From RGIG8745 sp964554265 (GTDB taxonomy: Bacteria > Bacteroidota > Bacteroidia > Bacteroidales > Bacteroidaceae): DNA of 31,550 bases. Below the pieces are notes generated by a model. That model made no database searches and was not told the DNA's origin. It saw nothing but the letters and a program-made list of their open reading frames with translations. How positions within the stretch are numbered: position 1 is the first letter of the stretch; each line of letters begins with the position of its first letter. The translations under genes and the position numbers were made by a program. Below, piece after piece: positions 1-8,540 of the stretch. Location of the stretch: NCBI GenBank assembly GCA_964554265.1, contig CAZKOB010000024.1:1-31550 (forward strand), given 5' to 3'.

Positions 1-20
1 GGGAGCTTGCGACGGAGGGC

Positions 21-760
21 GTGGCGCGAAGCGACGGAGGAGTCTGTGAAAACACAAGTAAAAACTGCTGATTTTTTAATTACATTTCTTCCTTCTTTTT
101 TATGATAAGTCCACCCATTATAGACGGAATCTTATTAACATAATTAAGATTCATTTGCATTCGCTCAACTGTTGATTTTTTGAAGTTTTATTGATAAGCA
201 ACTGATAATCAGTAAAATACTATTTTAGCGAAACTATACAGTTTTAGGTACAAGAAGTACAGGTTGTGACAAAATAGGATACACTGATAATCAGTAAGTT
301 ATAACAATTCTTGTCTAAGATACTTGTTTTTCGCCGCCAAAATCCATCTTTGTTTTTCGTGGCATTGAAAAATCTGATTTAGACTTTTTAAGAATTTAAT
401 TTGTGCAATACCCAATTTCAGCCCGAAAAACGGAGTTTTTCAAACTCGTTCACCTTGAAAATAAATTTCGTGCGCCTTGAAAAATTTTTTACAAGGCACT
501 TTAAAACTATTTTCAAGGTGAACGAAATTTATTTCCAGCGTACTCTTTTTTCAGACAAAGTACACGTGAATGTAAACAAATGTATCTTTTTGAGATGCAA
601 ATTATATTATTTTTACATTCGAAATTCAAGGCCTGAAAACGGCCTTAGAATCGCGCAAATGGAACTTCGGTAAGGTTTGGACGATTTTACGCGATTCTGC
701 AGAGCCTTGAATTTTAACATTTCAGATGGTCAAAAAAAAGCTTGAATTTTATGATAAGTA
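21..760 (+). repeat. Intergenic structured repeat element, copy A (reference orientation)
   Basis: First of five related copies of an AT-rich, apparently non-coding element; I take its direction as forward. It opens with a GC-rich end motif (GCGAAGCGACGGAGGAG followed by TCTGTGAAAACAC, 30-55). Next come two palindromes ACTGATAATCAGT (201-213 and 283-295), then a long core hairpin with arms 457-483 and 510-536, and last a distal nested fold (about 625-715) with an outer stem AAATTCAAGGC/GCCTTGAATTT enclosing AGAATCGCG/CGCGATTCT. It ends near TTTATGATAA, just before the aroB 3' hairpin. A 90-codon frame across the core starts only at TTG, and I judge it non-coding because starts and frames are not conserved between copies. 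No transposase is present. Family identity is unknown to me. Confidence 0.85.
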
Positions 761-763
761 AAT

Positions 764-823
764 ATGGCATTACTTTATGCGAGACTCTCACAACAGACTG
801 TCTGCCGCATAAAGCAATGCCAT
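764..823 (-). terminator. Hairpin downstream of aroB, probable terminator
   Basis: Inverted repeat with 18-bp arms (764-781 and 806-823) and a single mismatch. The loop can extend the stem with AGAC/GTCT. It lies 22 bases past the aroB stop codon. There is only a weak T tract on the minus strand, so termination strength is uncertain. It separates aroB from repeat copy A. Confidence 0.55.
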
Positions 824-844
824 GCACCACATAAAGAAAATATT

Positions 845-1888
845 CTACCCTTCTCTCAGAAAATCGAACATGTCGAATATCTCTTCCTTCGTGGCAGTTT
901 GATTAATATGTATATCTCCCACATCTCCAAGAAGAGTGAAATTGATTATTCCGGCCGTATTCTTTTTGTCATGCTTCATAAATTCATACAAAGTTTCATA
1001 ATCATCACAGGTTATGCCAATAGTTCCGTAATTGTCTCTTATGAAACGTATAGTCTGTCTCATCTTTTCAACAGGAAAACCAGTCTTTATACAAGAAAGA
1101 TAAAGTTCACATATAAGTCCCCATGCCACAGCATATCCGTGCAATACAGGATTACCTACTTTCAAAGCAAAACTCTCCAACGCATGCCCTGCCGTATGCC
1201 CAAGATTAAGGGCCTTCCTTATCCCTTTTTCATAAGGATCTTCCTTAACCACATGTTCCTTTATGGCCACACTTTTGTCAACCATCTCCCTCAGGTGAGC
1301 ATAATCAATCTCACCTGAAAGCTCAAACTCTACAAGCTCGGTCCAGTTTTCTTCATTACTTATAAGTCCATGCTTAAGCATTTCAGCATATCCGGAACAT
1401 ATATTCTGATGGTCAAGAGTACGCAGCAGGTCTGTATCAAGAATAACAGCAACAGCAGCATTGAAGACACCTATTTCATTTTTCAATCCATTAAAATTTA
1501 TTCCTGTCTTTCCACCCACAGCTGCATCCACCATAGAAAGTAAGGTCGTAGGTATGTTGATATATTTGATTCCACGTTTGAAGGTAGATGCTGCAAATCC
1601 GCCAAGATCTGTCACCATGCCACCTCCGAGATTGATCAGCAATGAATGTCGTGTAGCTCCTCCTTCTCCAAGTCTGGTCCATACATACGCCAGCGTGTCA
1701 AGCGTCTTATGCGTATCTGTAGCCCCGATAGTGATATATGTGGCATCTTTCAAGCACTCTGCATCCTCAATGACCGGGCGGCACAATCTATCAGTCGTCT
1801 CATCTGTAAGTATGAACAACTTGTCATGTTTGTATTGTGTAACAGATTCTGCAACACTTTTACGAATATCTGTAGAGATTATAACCAT
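845..1888 (-). CDS. aroB: 3-dehydroquinate synthase AroB
   Basis: Cytosolic second enzyme of the shikimate pathway, converting DAHP to 3-dehydroquinate with NAD+ and a divalent metal. The 347-residue protein is full length for the family. Visible motifs are the NAD-binding glycine run LGGGMVTDLGGF (87-98), DAAVGGKTG (121-129, catalytic Lys127), the metal ligand Glu169 in YAEMLKHG, His231 and His235 in LNLGHTAGH, and His250 in LHGYAV. The last motif is more often LHGEAV; I take the Glu to Tyr change as lineage variation. The start lies about 40 bases from a TAnnTTTG box and the gene diverges from rfbC. It ends next to repeat copy A. No other aro gene is adjacent, so it appears to be a single-gene transcript. 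Confidence 0.96.
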   Translation of the reverse strand: MVIISTDIRKSVAESVTQYKHDKLFILTDETTDRLCRPVIEDAECLKDATYITIGATDTHKTLDTLAYVWTRLGEGGATRHSLLINLGGGMVTDLGGFAASTFKRGIKYINIPTTLLSMVDAAVGGKTGINFNGLKNEIGVFNAAVAVILDTDLLRTLDHQNICSGYAEMLKHGLISNEENWTELVEFELSGEIDYAHLREMVDKSVAIKEHVVKEDPYEKGIRKALNLGHTAGHALESFALKVGNPVLHGYAVAWGLICELYLSCIKTGFPVEKMRQTIRFIRDNYGTIGITCDDYETLYEFMKHDKKNTAGIINFTLLGDVGDIHINQTATKEEIFDMFDFLREG

Positions 1889-1931
1889 AATAAATTTTGT
1901 AAAATAAATATTTTAGACATAACACAGGGAA

Positions 1932-1939
1932 CAAAAGTA
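1932..1939 (-). promoter_or_regulatory. aroB promoter, -7 box
   Basis: On the minus strand this reads TACTTTTG, a perfect match to the Bacteroidetes TAnnTTTG -7 element. The -33 region is a weaker TGTG instead of TTTG. The predicted 5' leader is about 40 nt. Confidence 0.6.
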
Positions 1940-2069
1940 CACAAAAATCATGGGATTTTCACACCGACAATATAAAGAATATGTTTTTTTCTTCAGAGGA
2001 AAATTATCAAAAAAAGGAATAAGGATGTTCCTTAAATCTAAAAACTTGCATATTATTACTACTTTCTTT

Positions 2070-2098
2070 TTTGCAGATTATAAAAATGAGTATTTTTG
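2070..2098 (+). promoter_or_regulatory. rfbC promoter, -33 and -7 boxes
   Basis: TTTG at 2070-2073 and TATTTTTG at 2091-2098 match the Bacteroidetes -33 TTTG / -7 TAnnTTTG promoter, with 17 bases between them. The rfbC ATG is about 105 nt downstream. The leader is AT-rich and shows no obvious hairpin. Together with the aroB promoter this accounts for the 318-bp divergent gap 1889-2206. Confidence 0.6.
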
Positions 2099-2206
2099 CA
2101 AATAAAAAAATAATTTATGTTGCCATAAGACAACAGGGGAAACAATGACTTTTTACATTGAAAACTCAAGAATAAAGGATTCAGAAATTATTAAATCTTA
2201 TAAAAA

Positions 2207-2776
2207 ATGAACGTAATCGATACAGAGATCGAAGGTGTCAAAATCATTGAGCCTCGTATCTTCAATGACGCTCGCGGATATTTCTTTGAATCGTTCTCAC
2301 AGAAAGAATTTGAAGAGAAAGTATGCCGTACCGTTTTTGTTCAAGACAATGAAAGCAAATCTACAGCAGGTGTCGTTCGCGGACTACATTACCAGAAACC
2401 ACCGTATACACAATCGAAACTTGTACGCGTGGTAAAAGGAGCCGTATTGGATGTAGCTGTAGACATTCGTAAGGGAAGCCCTACATTTGGAAAACATGTC
2501 GCTGTCAAACTAACAGCAGAAAACCATCTTCAGTTCTTTGTACCTCGCGGATTTGCACACGGATTCGCAGTATTGAGCGACGAAGCCATATTCCAGTATA
2601 AGTGCGACAATTTTTATGCACCACAGAGTGAAGGGGCTATTGCATGGGACGACCCGGCTCTTGGCATAGATTGGTGTGTTCCCACTTCAGATCGTATTCT
2701 AAGCGAAAAGGATGCGCATCATCCTCTTTTGGCTGATGCAGAACTTGTGTTCGATATCAATGTTCCATTGTATTAA
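2207..2776 (+). CDS. rfbC: dTDP-4-dehydrorhamnose 3,5-epimerase RfbC (RmlC)
   Basis: Cupin-fold epimerase, third step of dTDP-L-rhamnose synthesis for surface polysaccharide. The 189 residues match the usual length. The sequence shows RGYFFESF (23-30), the substrate-loop segment FVQDNESKS, RGLHYQ with the catalytic His61, FVPRGFAHGF (111-120), and QYKCDNFYAP with Tyr131 and Tyr137, one of which is the expected active-site tyrosine. The partner genes rfbA, rfbB and rfbD are not in this window, so the gene stands apart from a rhamnose operon. The ATG is preceded by an A-rich sequence instead of a Shine-Dalgarno motif, as is normal in this phylum. A strong hairpin follows the stop. Confidence 0.95.
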   Translation: MNVIDTEIEGVKIIEPRIFNDARGYFFESFSQKEFEEKVCRTVFVQDNESKSTAGVVRGLHYQKPPYTQSKLVRVVKGAVLDVAVDIRKGSPTFGKHVAVKLTAENHLQFFVPRGFAHGFAVLSDEAIFQYKCDNFYAPQSEGAIAWDDPALGIDWCVPTSDRILSEKDAHHPLLADAELVFDINVPLY

Positions 2777-2778
2777 AG

Positions 2779-2839
2779 AATTGTGAGATTTTAAGTTATC
2801 AACGTGTCGAATGATACGTTTGCTTAAAATCTCACAATT
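2779..2839 (+). terminator. Hairpin after rfbC, probable terminator between convergent genes
   Basis: Perfect 17-bp arms (2779-2795 and 2823-2839), with a further AACGT/ACGTT pairing in the loop. It begins three bases after the rfbC stop and lies between convergent rfbC and mutS. Neither side has a long T tract, so it may be a processing or rho-blocking stem. Confidence 0.6.
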
Positions 2840-2894
2840 GCTGCTTTAACATCATATACAATTGCTGCCTGCAAGGCTGTATTTAAAAAACATA

Positions 2895-5516
2895 TCATCT
2901 TCCTCTTACTATTTTCTTTATTTCATTCAGTTTATTAAGTGCCTCAACAGGAGTAAGATTATTGATGTCAAGGTTAATGATCTCATCTCTTATCTGACAA
3001 AGTACAGGATCATCAAGTTGAAAGAAACTCAACTGTGTACCATTAGAAACCGAAATTTTGTCTGTTGCCGGATGTGACACACCATTGCTACTGTTGTTCC
3101 TTTCGAGTTCTTTGAGAACTTGTTCGGCACGACGTACTATAGAAGGAGACATTCCGGCAATTTTAGCGACATGGATACCGAATGAATGTTCACTGCCTCC
3201 CGGCTGAAGCTTGCGCATAAATAAAACTTTCCCGTCCATCTCCTTCACCGAAACATTGAAATTTTTCACTCTACAGAGTGATTTCTCCATTTCATTCAAT
3301 TCGTGATAATGCGTAGCAAACAAAGTACGAGCATGTCCTTTAGGATTCTCATGTATATATTCCACTATCGCCCAAGCTATGGAAATTCCGTCGTAAGTGG
3401 ATGTTCCTCGTCCCAATTCATCAAAAAGCACAAGAGAACGTGGTGAAAGACTATTTAGAATGCTTGCCGCTTCATTCATTTCCACCATAAAAGTAGATTC
3501 GCCAACGGATATATTGTCGCTCGCACCTACTCTTGTGAATATTTTGTCTGTCACTCCTATTCTTGCACTATCGGCGGGAACAAAAGAACCAATCTGCGCC
3601 ATAAGAGTAATAAGAGCTGTCTGACGCAACAATGCTGATTTACCGGCCATATTAGGTCCTGTAAGAATGATAATCTGCTGCTTATCGCTATCGAGGTACA
3701 AATCATTTGCTATATATTCTTCGCCTACGGGCATCTGCCGCTCTATGACAGGATGACGTCCCTGTCTGATATCGATCACCAAACTGTCATCCACTATCGG
3801 TCGAATGTACCGATATTCTTGTGCCGCTATCGCAAAAGACAGCAAACAGTCAAGATGCGCTATATGAACAGCATTAATCTGAATTGTCGCTATATAATCG
3901 GCAGCAGATGTCACGAGTTCAGAGAATATACGGTTTTCAAGCGAAATAATTTTTTCTTCCGCACCAAGAATCTTCTCTTCATATTCTTTCAGTTCCTGAG
4001 TTATATACCGTTCAGCGTTTACAAGAGTCTGCTTTCTTATCCAATCGTTCGGTACATTTTCCTTGAATGTGTTTCTTACTTCAATATAATATCCGAACAC
4101 ATTGTTGAAACCTATCTTCAGACTCGTAATTCCTGTAGCTTCAATTTCCCGCCTCTGAATCTGCAAAAGATAATCCTTCCCTGAATAGGCTATCCTGCGC
4201 AGTTCGTCAAGTTCTTCATCCACTCCTTCTGCAATCACTCCTCCTTTGTTAACAAGGAAAGGAGGATCATTGGTTATTTCATGCGCTATTCTGTCTCTCA
4301 ATTTTTCACATGCATCGAGTTTCAATCCTATATTCCGAAGACTTTCACTGTCAGACTGCATACAAAAATCCTTGATAGGCTCAATAGCTTGGAGAGCAAC
4401 CTTCAACTGTACCATTTCACGAGGAGAAACACGGCCCACAGCTACTTTGGAACCAATTCGTTCAAGGTCGCCAATGCGATGAAGCTGTTCGGTCACTACA
4501 TCTCTGAACTGTGGTTCTTTGAAGAAATACTCCACAACATTCTGGCGTTCCTCTATTTTTTTTATATCTCTTAAAGGAAAAACAATCCATCTGCGAAGCA
4601 TACGTCCGCCCATAGGACTTATGGTTTTATCTATGACACCCAGCAAACTGTTTCCGTCTTCATTCATCGGACTCAGCAGTTCAAGGCTGCGTATGGTAAA
4701 CTTATCAAGACGAACATATTTGTTTTCTTCTACTTGTGATATGGTTCGTATATGACTTATCTGAGTATGTTGCGTCTGTTCGAGATAGAAAAGAATAGCT
4801 CCGGCAGCTATGATTCCGCTTTTCAGATGTTCCACACCGAATCCTTTAAGATTTTTTGTGCCGAAATGCGAAAGGAGCTTATTACGTGCTGTTTCTCCTG
4901 TAAAAATCCAATCATCAAGTTCGTAGGTAAAGAACTTGCCACCGAAATTACCTTCAAACATCGGCTTTCTTCCACGTTCATAAAGCACTTCTTTGGGAGA
5001 TAAATTTGTCAACAGCTTGTCAACATAGTCTGTTGTTCCTTCAGCCGTAAGAAATTCTCCAGTCGATATATCGAGCATGGCTATTCCGCATGCAGATTTA
5101 CCGAAATGTATAGCGGCAAGAAAATTGTTTTCCTTATAATTCAATACATTGTCATGCATGGAAACCCCAGGAGTGACAAGTTCTGTAATGCCTCGCTTGA
5201 CAAGTTTCTTCGTAAGCTTAGGATCTTCAAGCTGGTCACATATCGCCACACGCTTGCCTGCCCGTATCAGCTTGGGAAGGTAAGTATCGAGAGCATGGTG
5301 AGGAAAACCGGCCATTGCCGTGGCATCTTCTTTCTTTCCCGCTCCTCCGCTTCGTTTGGTAAGTGTTATCCCAAGAATTTCAGAAGCAACCACAGCATCA
5401 TCAGCATAAGTTTCATAGAAGTCGCCACAACGAAATAACAGTAATGCATCAGGATGTTCAGCCTTGAAATCATAAAATTGCTTCATCATCGGCGTCACTT
5501 CATCTTTCTTTGCCAT
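2895..5516 (-). CDS. mutS: DNA mismatch repair protein MutS
   Basis: Mismatch-recognition ATPase of methyl-independent mismatch repair. At 873 residues it is full length for MutS1. The N-terminal mismatch-reading motif is GDFYE (Phe33, Glu35). The ATPase domain shows Walker A GPNMAGKS (620-627), the MutS signature TRVGASDNISVGESTFMVEM (661-680), Walker B LVLFDELGRGTS with Asp699 and Glu700, and the ATHYHEL switch around 738. The central clamp region contains a long charged helical stretch (about 505-530). The C-terminal extension is of the usual Bacteroidetes form. The gene has its own TAnnTTTG promoter 51 bases upstream and does not overlap trmH. Nothing suggests damage or transfer. Confidence 0.98.
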   Translation of the reverse strand: MAKKDEVTPMMKQFYDFKAEHPDALLLFRCGDFYETYADDAVVASEILGITLTKRSGGAGKKEDATAMAGFPHHALDTYLPKLIRAGKRVAICDQLEDPKLTKKLVKRGITELVTPGVSMHDNVLNYKENNFLAAIHFGKSACGIAMLDISTGEFLTAEGTTDYVDKLLTNLSPKEVLYERGRKPMFEGNFGGKFFTYELDDWIFTGETARNKLLSHFGTKNLKGFGVEHLKSGIIAAGAILFYLEQTQHTQISHIRTISQVEENKYVRLDKFTIRSLELLSPMNEDGNSLLGVIDKTISPMGGRMLRRWIVFPLRDIKKIEERQNVVEYFFKEPQFRDVVTEQLHRIGDLERIGSKVAVGRVSPREMVQLKVALQAIEPIKDFCMQSDSESLRNIGLKLDACEKLRDRIAHEITNDPPFLVNKGGVIAEGVDEELDELRRIAYSGKDYLLQIQRREIEATGITSLKIGFNNVFGYYIEVRNTFKENVPNDWIRKQTLVNAERYITQELKEYEEKILGAEEKIISLENRIFSELVTSAADYIATIQINAVHIAHLDCLLSFAIAAQEYRYIRPIVDDSLVIDIRQGRHPVIERQMPVGEEYIANDLYLDSDKQQIIILTGPNMAGKSALLRQTALITLMAQIGSFVPADSARIGVTDKIFTRVGASDNISVGESTFMVEMNEAASILNSLSPRSLVLFDELGRGTSTYDGISIAWAIVEYIHENPKGHARTLFATHYHELNEMEKSLCRVKNFNVSVKEMDGKVLFMRKLQPGGSEHSFGIHVAKIAGMSPSIVRRAEQVLKELERNNSSNGVSHPATDKISVSNGTQLSFFQLDDPVLCQIRDEIINLDINNLTPVEALNKLNEIKKIVRGR

Positions 5517-5566
5517 ATATTAATTTTATACTTAAACTTGGTTGAACAAATATGTTATTTACAGAG

Positions 5567-5574
5567 CAAAGGTA
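5567..5574 (-). promoter_or_regulatory. mutS promoter, -7 box
   Basis: TACCTTTG on the minus strand fits TAnnTTTG exactly. The implied leader is about 45 nt. The upstream sequence is T-rich and the -33 element is not well defined. Confidence 0.55.
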
Positions 5575-5613
5575 ACAATTAAAAACAAAAAGTAAAAATC
5601 AGTAACGAATGAA

Positions 5614-6147
5614 TCAGCGGATGCAGAGTTGTTTCGCAAATTCCCATATCACAATACCGGCTGTCGTGGAGACATTGAGCGAATGTTTGGTACCAAACTG
5701 GGGTATTTCTATACATCCATCGCTCATATCCACAATTTCCTGCTTCACACCTTTTACTTCATTGCCCATGACAATGGCATATTTCTTTCCGGACTCTATA
5801 TGCATATTCTGAAGCATGGTGCTGCCTTCCACCTGTTCGATGGACAGAATTGTGAATCCGTCGGCACGCAGACATTCCACAGCTTCACGAGTGGAAGGAA
5901 AATAATGCCATTCCACAGTGTCCTCCGCTCCAAGAGCTGTCTTATGAATCTCCGGATGAGGAGGGACGGCCGTGATTCCGCACAGGTATATGCCTGCAAC
6001 CCGGAACGCATCTGATGTCCTGAATACCGATCCTACATTATACATGCTTCTCACTTCATCCATAACAACCACAAGCGGCATCTTGTCACTCTTTTTGAAC
6101 TCTTCCACATTCATGCGGTTAAGTTCTGTTATTTTCAATTTTCTCAT
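5614..6147 (-). CDS. TrmH/SpoU-family RNA 2'-O-methyltransferase
   Basis: SPOUT-class, SAM-dependent ribose methyltransferase of 177 residues, a short form without an extra RNA-binding domain. All three SpoU motifs are present: NVGSVFRTSDAF (motif 1, Asn37 and Arg43), IVMGNEVKGV (motif 2), and IEIPQFGTKHSLNVSTTAG (motif 3), which form the knotted cofactor site. The substrate (tRNA or rRNA) cannot be read from the sequence. It starts eight bases past the mscS stop, so the two are almost certainly one transcript, mscS then trmH, using the promoter upstream of mscS. Confidence 0.92.
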   Translation of the reverse strand: MRKLKITELNRMNVEEFKKSDKMPLVVVMDEVRSMYNVGSVFRTSDAFRVAGIYLCGITAVPPHPEIHKTALGAEDTVEWHYFPSTREAVECLRADGFTILSIEQVEGSTMLQNMHIESGKKYAIVMGNEVKGVKQEIVDMSDGCIEIPQFGTKHSLNVSTTAGIVIWEFAKQLCIR

Positions 6148-6155
6148 CTACTTAT

Positions 6156-7325
6156 CTAAACATTGGGAATTGTAGTCTGAAATATTTTAAGTCCAAAACC
6201 CGGTGTCACCGCTATCACATAGTCAAACACATCCGACTGAAGGTTTTCATATTTCACCCATTCTTTATTTGCCGAAAAGAAATACAGTTCCAAAGGAATA
6301 CCCTGGGGTGTAGGCTGAAGATGGCGTACCATAAATGTCATGTCTGTATTGATAAGCTTGTGTTGCTCTATGTATTTCATGAGATGTCTTCTCAGCATCG
6401 TCAGGTTCGTAAGATTCCCGCTATCCTCCTCTTCTTCAATCAGGCCGTCACGACGGTATCTGTCCACCTCCTCATCCGAAAGGAAATGAACAGTGTTCAT
6501 ATCTATGTTGACAGAGCGTTTCACTCTTCTTCCATCGCTTTCGGCCATTCCTCGCCAATTTTCAAAAGTCTCACTTACAAGAGTGTAAGGAGGAATGGTA
6601 GAAATTGTGTTGTCCCAGTTTCTCACCTTCACTGTAGTGAGGTTTACTTCAAATACCACACCGTTCACTCCATGCTTGTTCATTATAATCCAATCTCCCG
6701 GACGCAACATGTCATTGGCGGAAAGTTGGATACCGGACACGAGTCCCACTATCGTATCCTTGAAGATAAGCATGAGTATTGTGGCAGCGGCACTAAGTCC
6801 TACAAACAGCTCAAGCGGCGACTTTCCTATAAGTACACTGAATATGAATATAACACCTACAAAAATGACCAGTACCTGCATCATCTGGTAGATGCCCTTC
6901 AAAGGTCTTACGCGTGAAGCTCTCTTTGTTTCGCTAATTTTGTAAAGCGAGCCTATGAAGCTTGTTATCAGCCTTAGAGAAGATGCTATTATATATATTT
7001 CGCATATTTTTATCAGGAAAGACAGCAATATAGGTTTGTCCCAAAAGGCGAAAGGAAACAGCGTATATGCCACTATCGACGGTACTATATGGCAGAAATT
7101 ATCCAACACTTTATCGTTGAAAAGCAAATCGTCCCAAGCTGCTTCTGTCTTAGCCACAATAGCCTTTATTGCCGGAACAATAAGCTTTCTGCAAATAAGG
7201 TCAGACAACCAAGAAAGAAGTACAATTACTACAATCCATATCAATCTTTGAACAAAAGTGACGTTTATTTGCGTCAATCCCATATCTACAAGAAAGGACG
7301 GTATATATTCTCTAAGTATATCCAT
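6156..7325 (-). CDS. MscS-family mechanosensitive ion channel
   Basis: Inner-membrane channel protein of 389 residues. Hydrophobic segments lie at roughly 25-46, 78-95, 99-121, 147-167 and 171-190. The last leads into the conserved pore-helix and beta-domain region (LFKDTIVGLVSGIQLSANDM followed by LRPGDWI, about 187-213), the core of the MscS family. The beta domain continues through VNGVVFEVNLTTVKVRNWDN, and a mixed alpha/beta cytoplasmic C-terminus follows. Five predicted membrane segments, rather than the three of E. coli MscS, place it in the larger YbdG/YnaI-like group, though I cannot assign a subfamily. It is the first gene of the pair with trmH and borders the candidate replication origin. 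Confidence 0.93.
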   Translation of the reverse strand: MDILREYIPSFLVDMGLTQINVTFVQRLIWIVVIVLLSWLSDLICRKLIVPAIKAIVAKTEAAWDDLLFNDKVLDNFCHIVPSIVAYTLFPFAFWDKPILLSFLIKICEIYIIASSLRLITSFIGSLYKISETKRASRVRPLKGIYQMMQVLVIFVGVIFIFSVLIGKSPLELFVGLSAAATILMLIFKDTIVGLVSGIQLSANDMLRPGDWIIMNKHGVNGVVFEVNLTTVKVRNWDNTISTIPPYTLVSETFENWRGMAESDGRRVKRSVNIDMNTVHFLSDEEVDRYRRDGLIEEEEDSGNLTNLTMLRRHLMKYIEQHKLINTDMTFMVRHLQPTPQGIPLELYFFSANKEWVKYENLQSDVFDYVIAVTPGFGLKIFQTTIPNV

Positions 7326-7377
7326 TGCTTCTTTTATTTATTATGAACATTTATTGTCGACAATCTCAATAACGAAA

Positions 7378-7385
7378 CAAATATA
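7378..7385 (-). promoter_or_regulatory. mscS-trmH promoter, -7 box
   Basis: TATATTTG on the minus strand fits TAnnTTTG exactly. The implied leader is about 46 nt. Confidence 0.55.
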
Positions 7386-7439
7386 AGCATTTATATTGAG
7401 GATATTGAAAACAGTTCACAATTTATTTGATGCTATAAC

Positions 7440-7770
7440 AAACCATTGCATTGGGTTTTATCCACATTTTTATCCACAAAAAGATTTTTTCGCAATCAAC
7501 AATATTGATGATAAATATAAAAATCGTTGAAAAGTTGTTCATTATTCTGTCGATATTCATTATATCAACAAAATTTATAATCATATTATATTACTGATAT
7601 ATAATTAATTAAATATTTATATAGTCTTTGTTGAAAATGTTTTGTGCATATTGTCAATTAATGTGTTGGAAAATGTATTTATTGGAGGTTATAAACATAT
7701 TAATGAACATGTTCAATGTACTTTACAATGATGGTTATAGACATCTCTTGATAATTATTATCAACATATC
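7440..7770. other. Candidate chromosomal replication origin (DnaA boxes plus AT-rich tract)
   Basis: Two perfect TTATCCACA DnaA boxes sit in direct orientation, 12 bases apart start to start (7458-7466 and 7470-7478). About 75 bases on is a tract made almost wholly of A and T (7551-7625), a plausible unwinding element. A further TTATCAACA box lies at 7758-7766. The gap between mscS and baiN is 2 kb, the longest gene-free stretch here. By sampled lines, the plus strand has C over G in minus-strand genes to the left (mutS) but parity or G over C in minus-strand genes to the right (fumarase, M16, DUF4954), as expected if skew switches sign here. dnaA is not in the window, so this remains an inference. 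Confidence 0.5.
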
Positions 7771-8540
7771 GCAACAAGGCCGGTATCCTCATAAACCGGC
7801 TTGGTTATCCCCATCGTCACACCATCTGCTTATCATAAATTTCAAGCCTTTTTTTGACTATCTGAAATGTTAAAATTCAAGGCCTCGCAGAATCGCGTAA
7901 AATCGTCCGAACCTTACCAAAGTTCCATTTGCGCGATTCTAAGACTGTTTTCAGGCCTTGAATTTGAAATGTAAAAATAATATAATTTACATTTTAAAAA
8001 GGAAACATTTATTCACATTCGCGCGTGCTTTGCCTGAAAAAAGAGTACGCTGAAAATAAATTTCGTTCACCTTGAAAATTTGTTTAAAATGCCTTTTAAA
8101 AATTTTTTCAAGGTGAACGAAATTTATTTTCAAGGTGAACGAGTTTGAAAAGGTGTGTTTTTCGGGCTAAAATTGGGTATTGCACAAATTGATTTCTTAA
8201 AAAGTCTAAATCAGATTTTTCAATGCCACGAAAAACAAAGATGGGTTTTGGTGGCGGAAAACAGGAATATTAGACAAGAATTTTTATAACTTACTGATTA
8301 TCAACGCTTCCTATTTTTGTCCTTACATGTACTTCTTATACCTAAAACTGCACTGTTTTGTCAAAATATTATTTCATTGATTATCAATTATTTATCAATA
8401 AAACTTCAAAAAAATAAACAGTTGAGCGAATGCAAACGAATCTTAATTATGTTAATAAACTTCCGTTTGCAATGGGTGGACTTATCATAAAAAAGAAGGA
8501 AAAATGTCACTAAAAAATAAGCTGCTTTTGCAGTTGTTTT
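7771..8540 (-). repeat. Structured repeat element, copy B (reverse orientation)
   Basis: Reverse-orientation copy inside the candidate origin region. It contains the cleanest form of the core hairpin: perfect 27-nt arms at 8052-8078 and 8105-8131. The distal nested stems are present around 7871-7965, with a 12-bp outer stem AAATTCAAGGCC/GGCCTTGAATTT. Its far end carries an extra segment shared with copy E (7771-7829), including a GCCGGT/ACCGGC hairpin. The frame that is open in other copies has a TAG here. Several TTATCAA motifs lie at 8290-8400. Its GC-rich end runs into a large inverted repeat. Confidence 0.85.

Noticed and set aside
401..673. Similar 64-104 codon frames across the core in copies A, C, D and E (NTQFQPEKR...SFTLKINFVHLE), suggesting a conserved small protein
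   Set aside because: Start codons differ in kind and place (TTG in A, ATG in D at a different site), copy B has a TAG in the frame, C stops early, and the similarity is explained by the shared inverted repeat. The changes seen preserve pairing, not codons.
7805..7813. TTATCCCCA as a third strong DnaA box
   Set aside because: It belongs to the end segment shared with copy E, where it is TTGTCCCCG, so it is part of the repeat and not conserved as a box.
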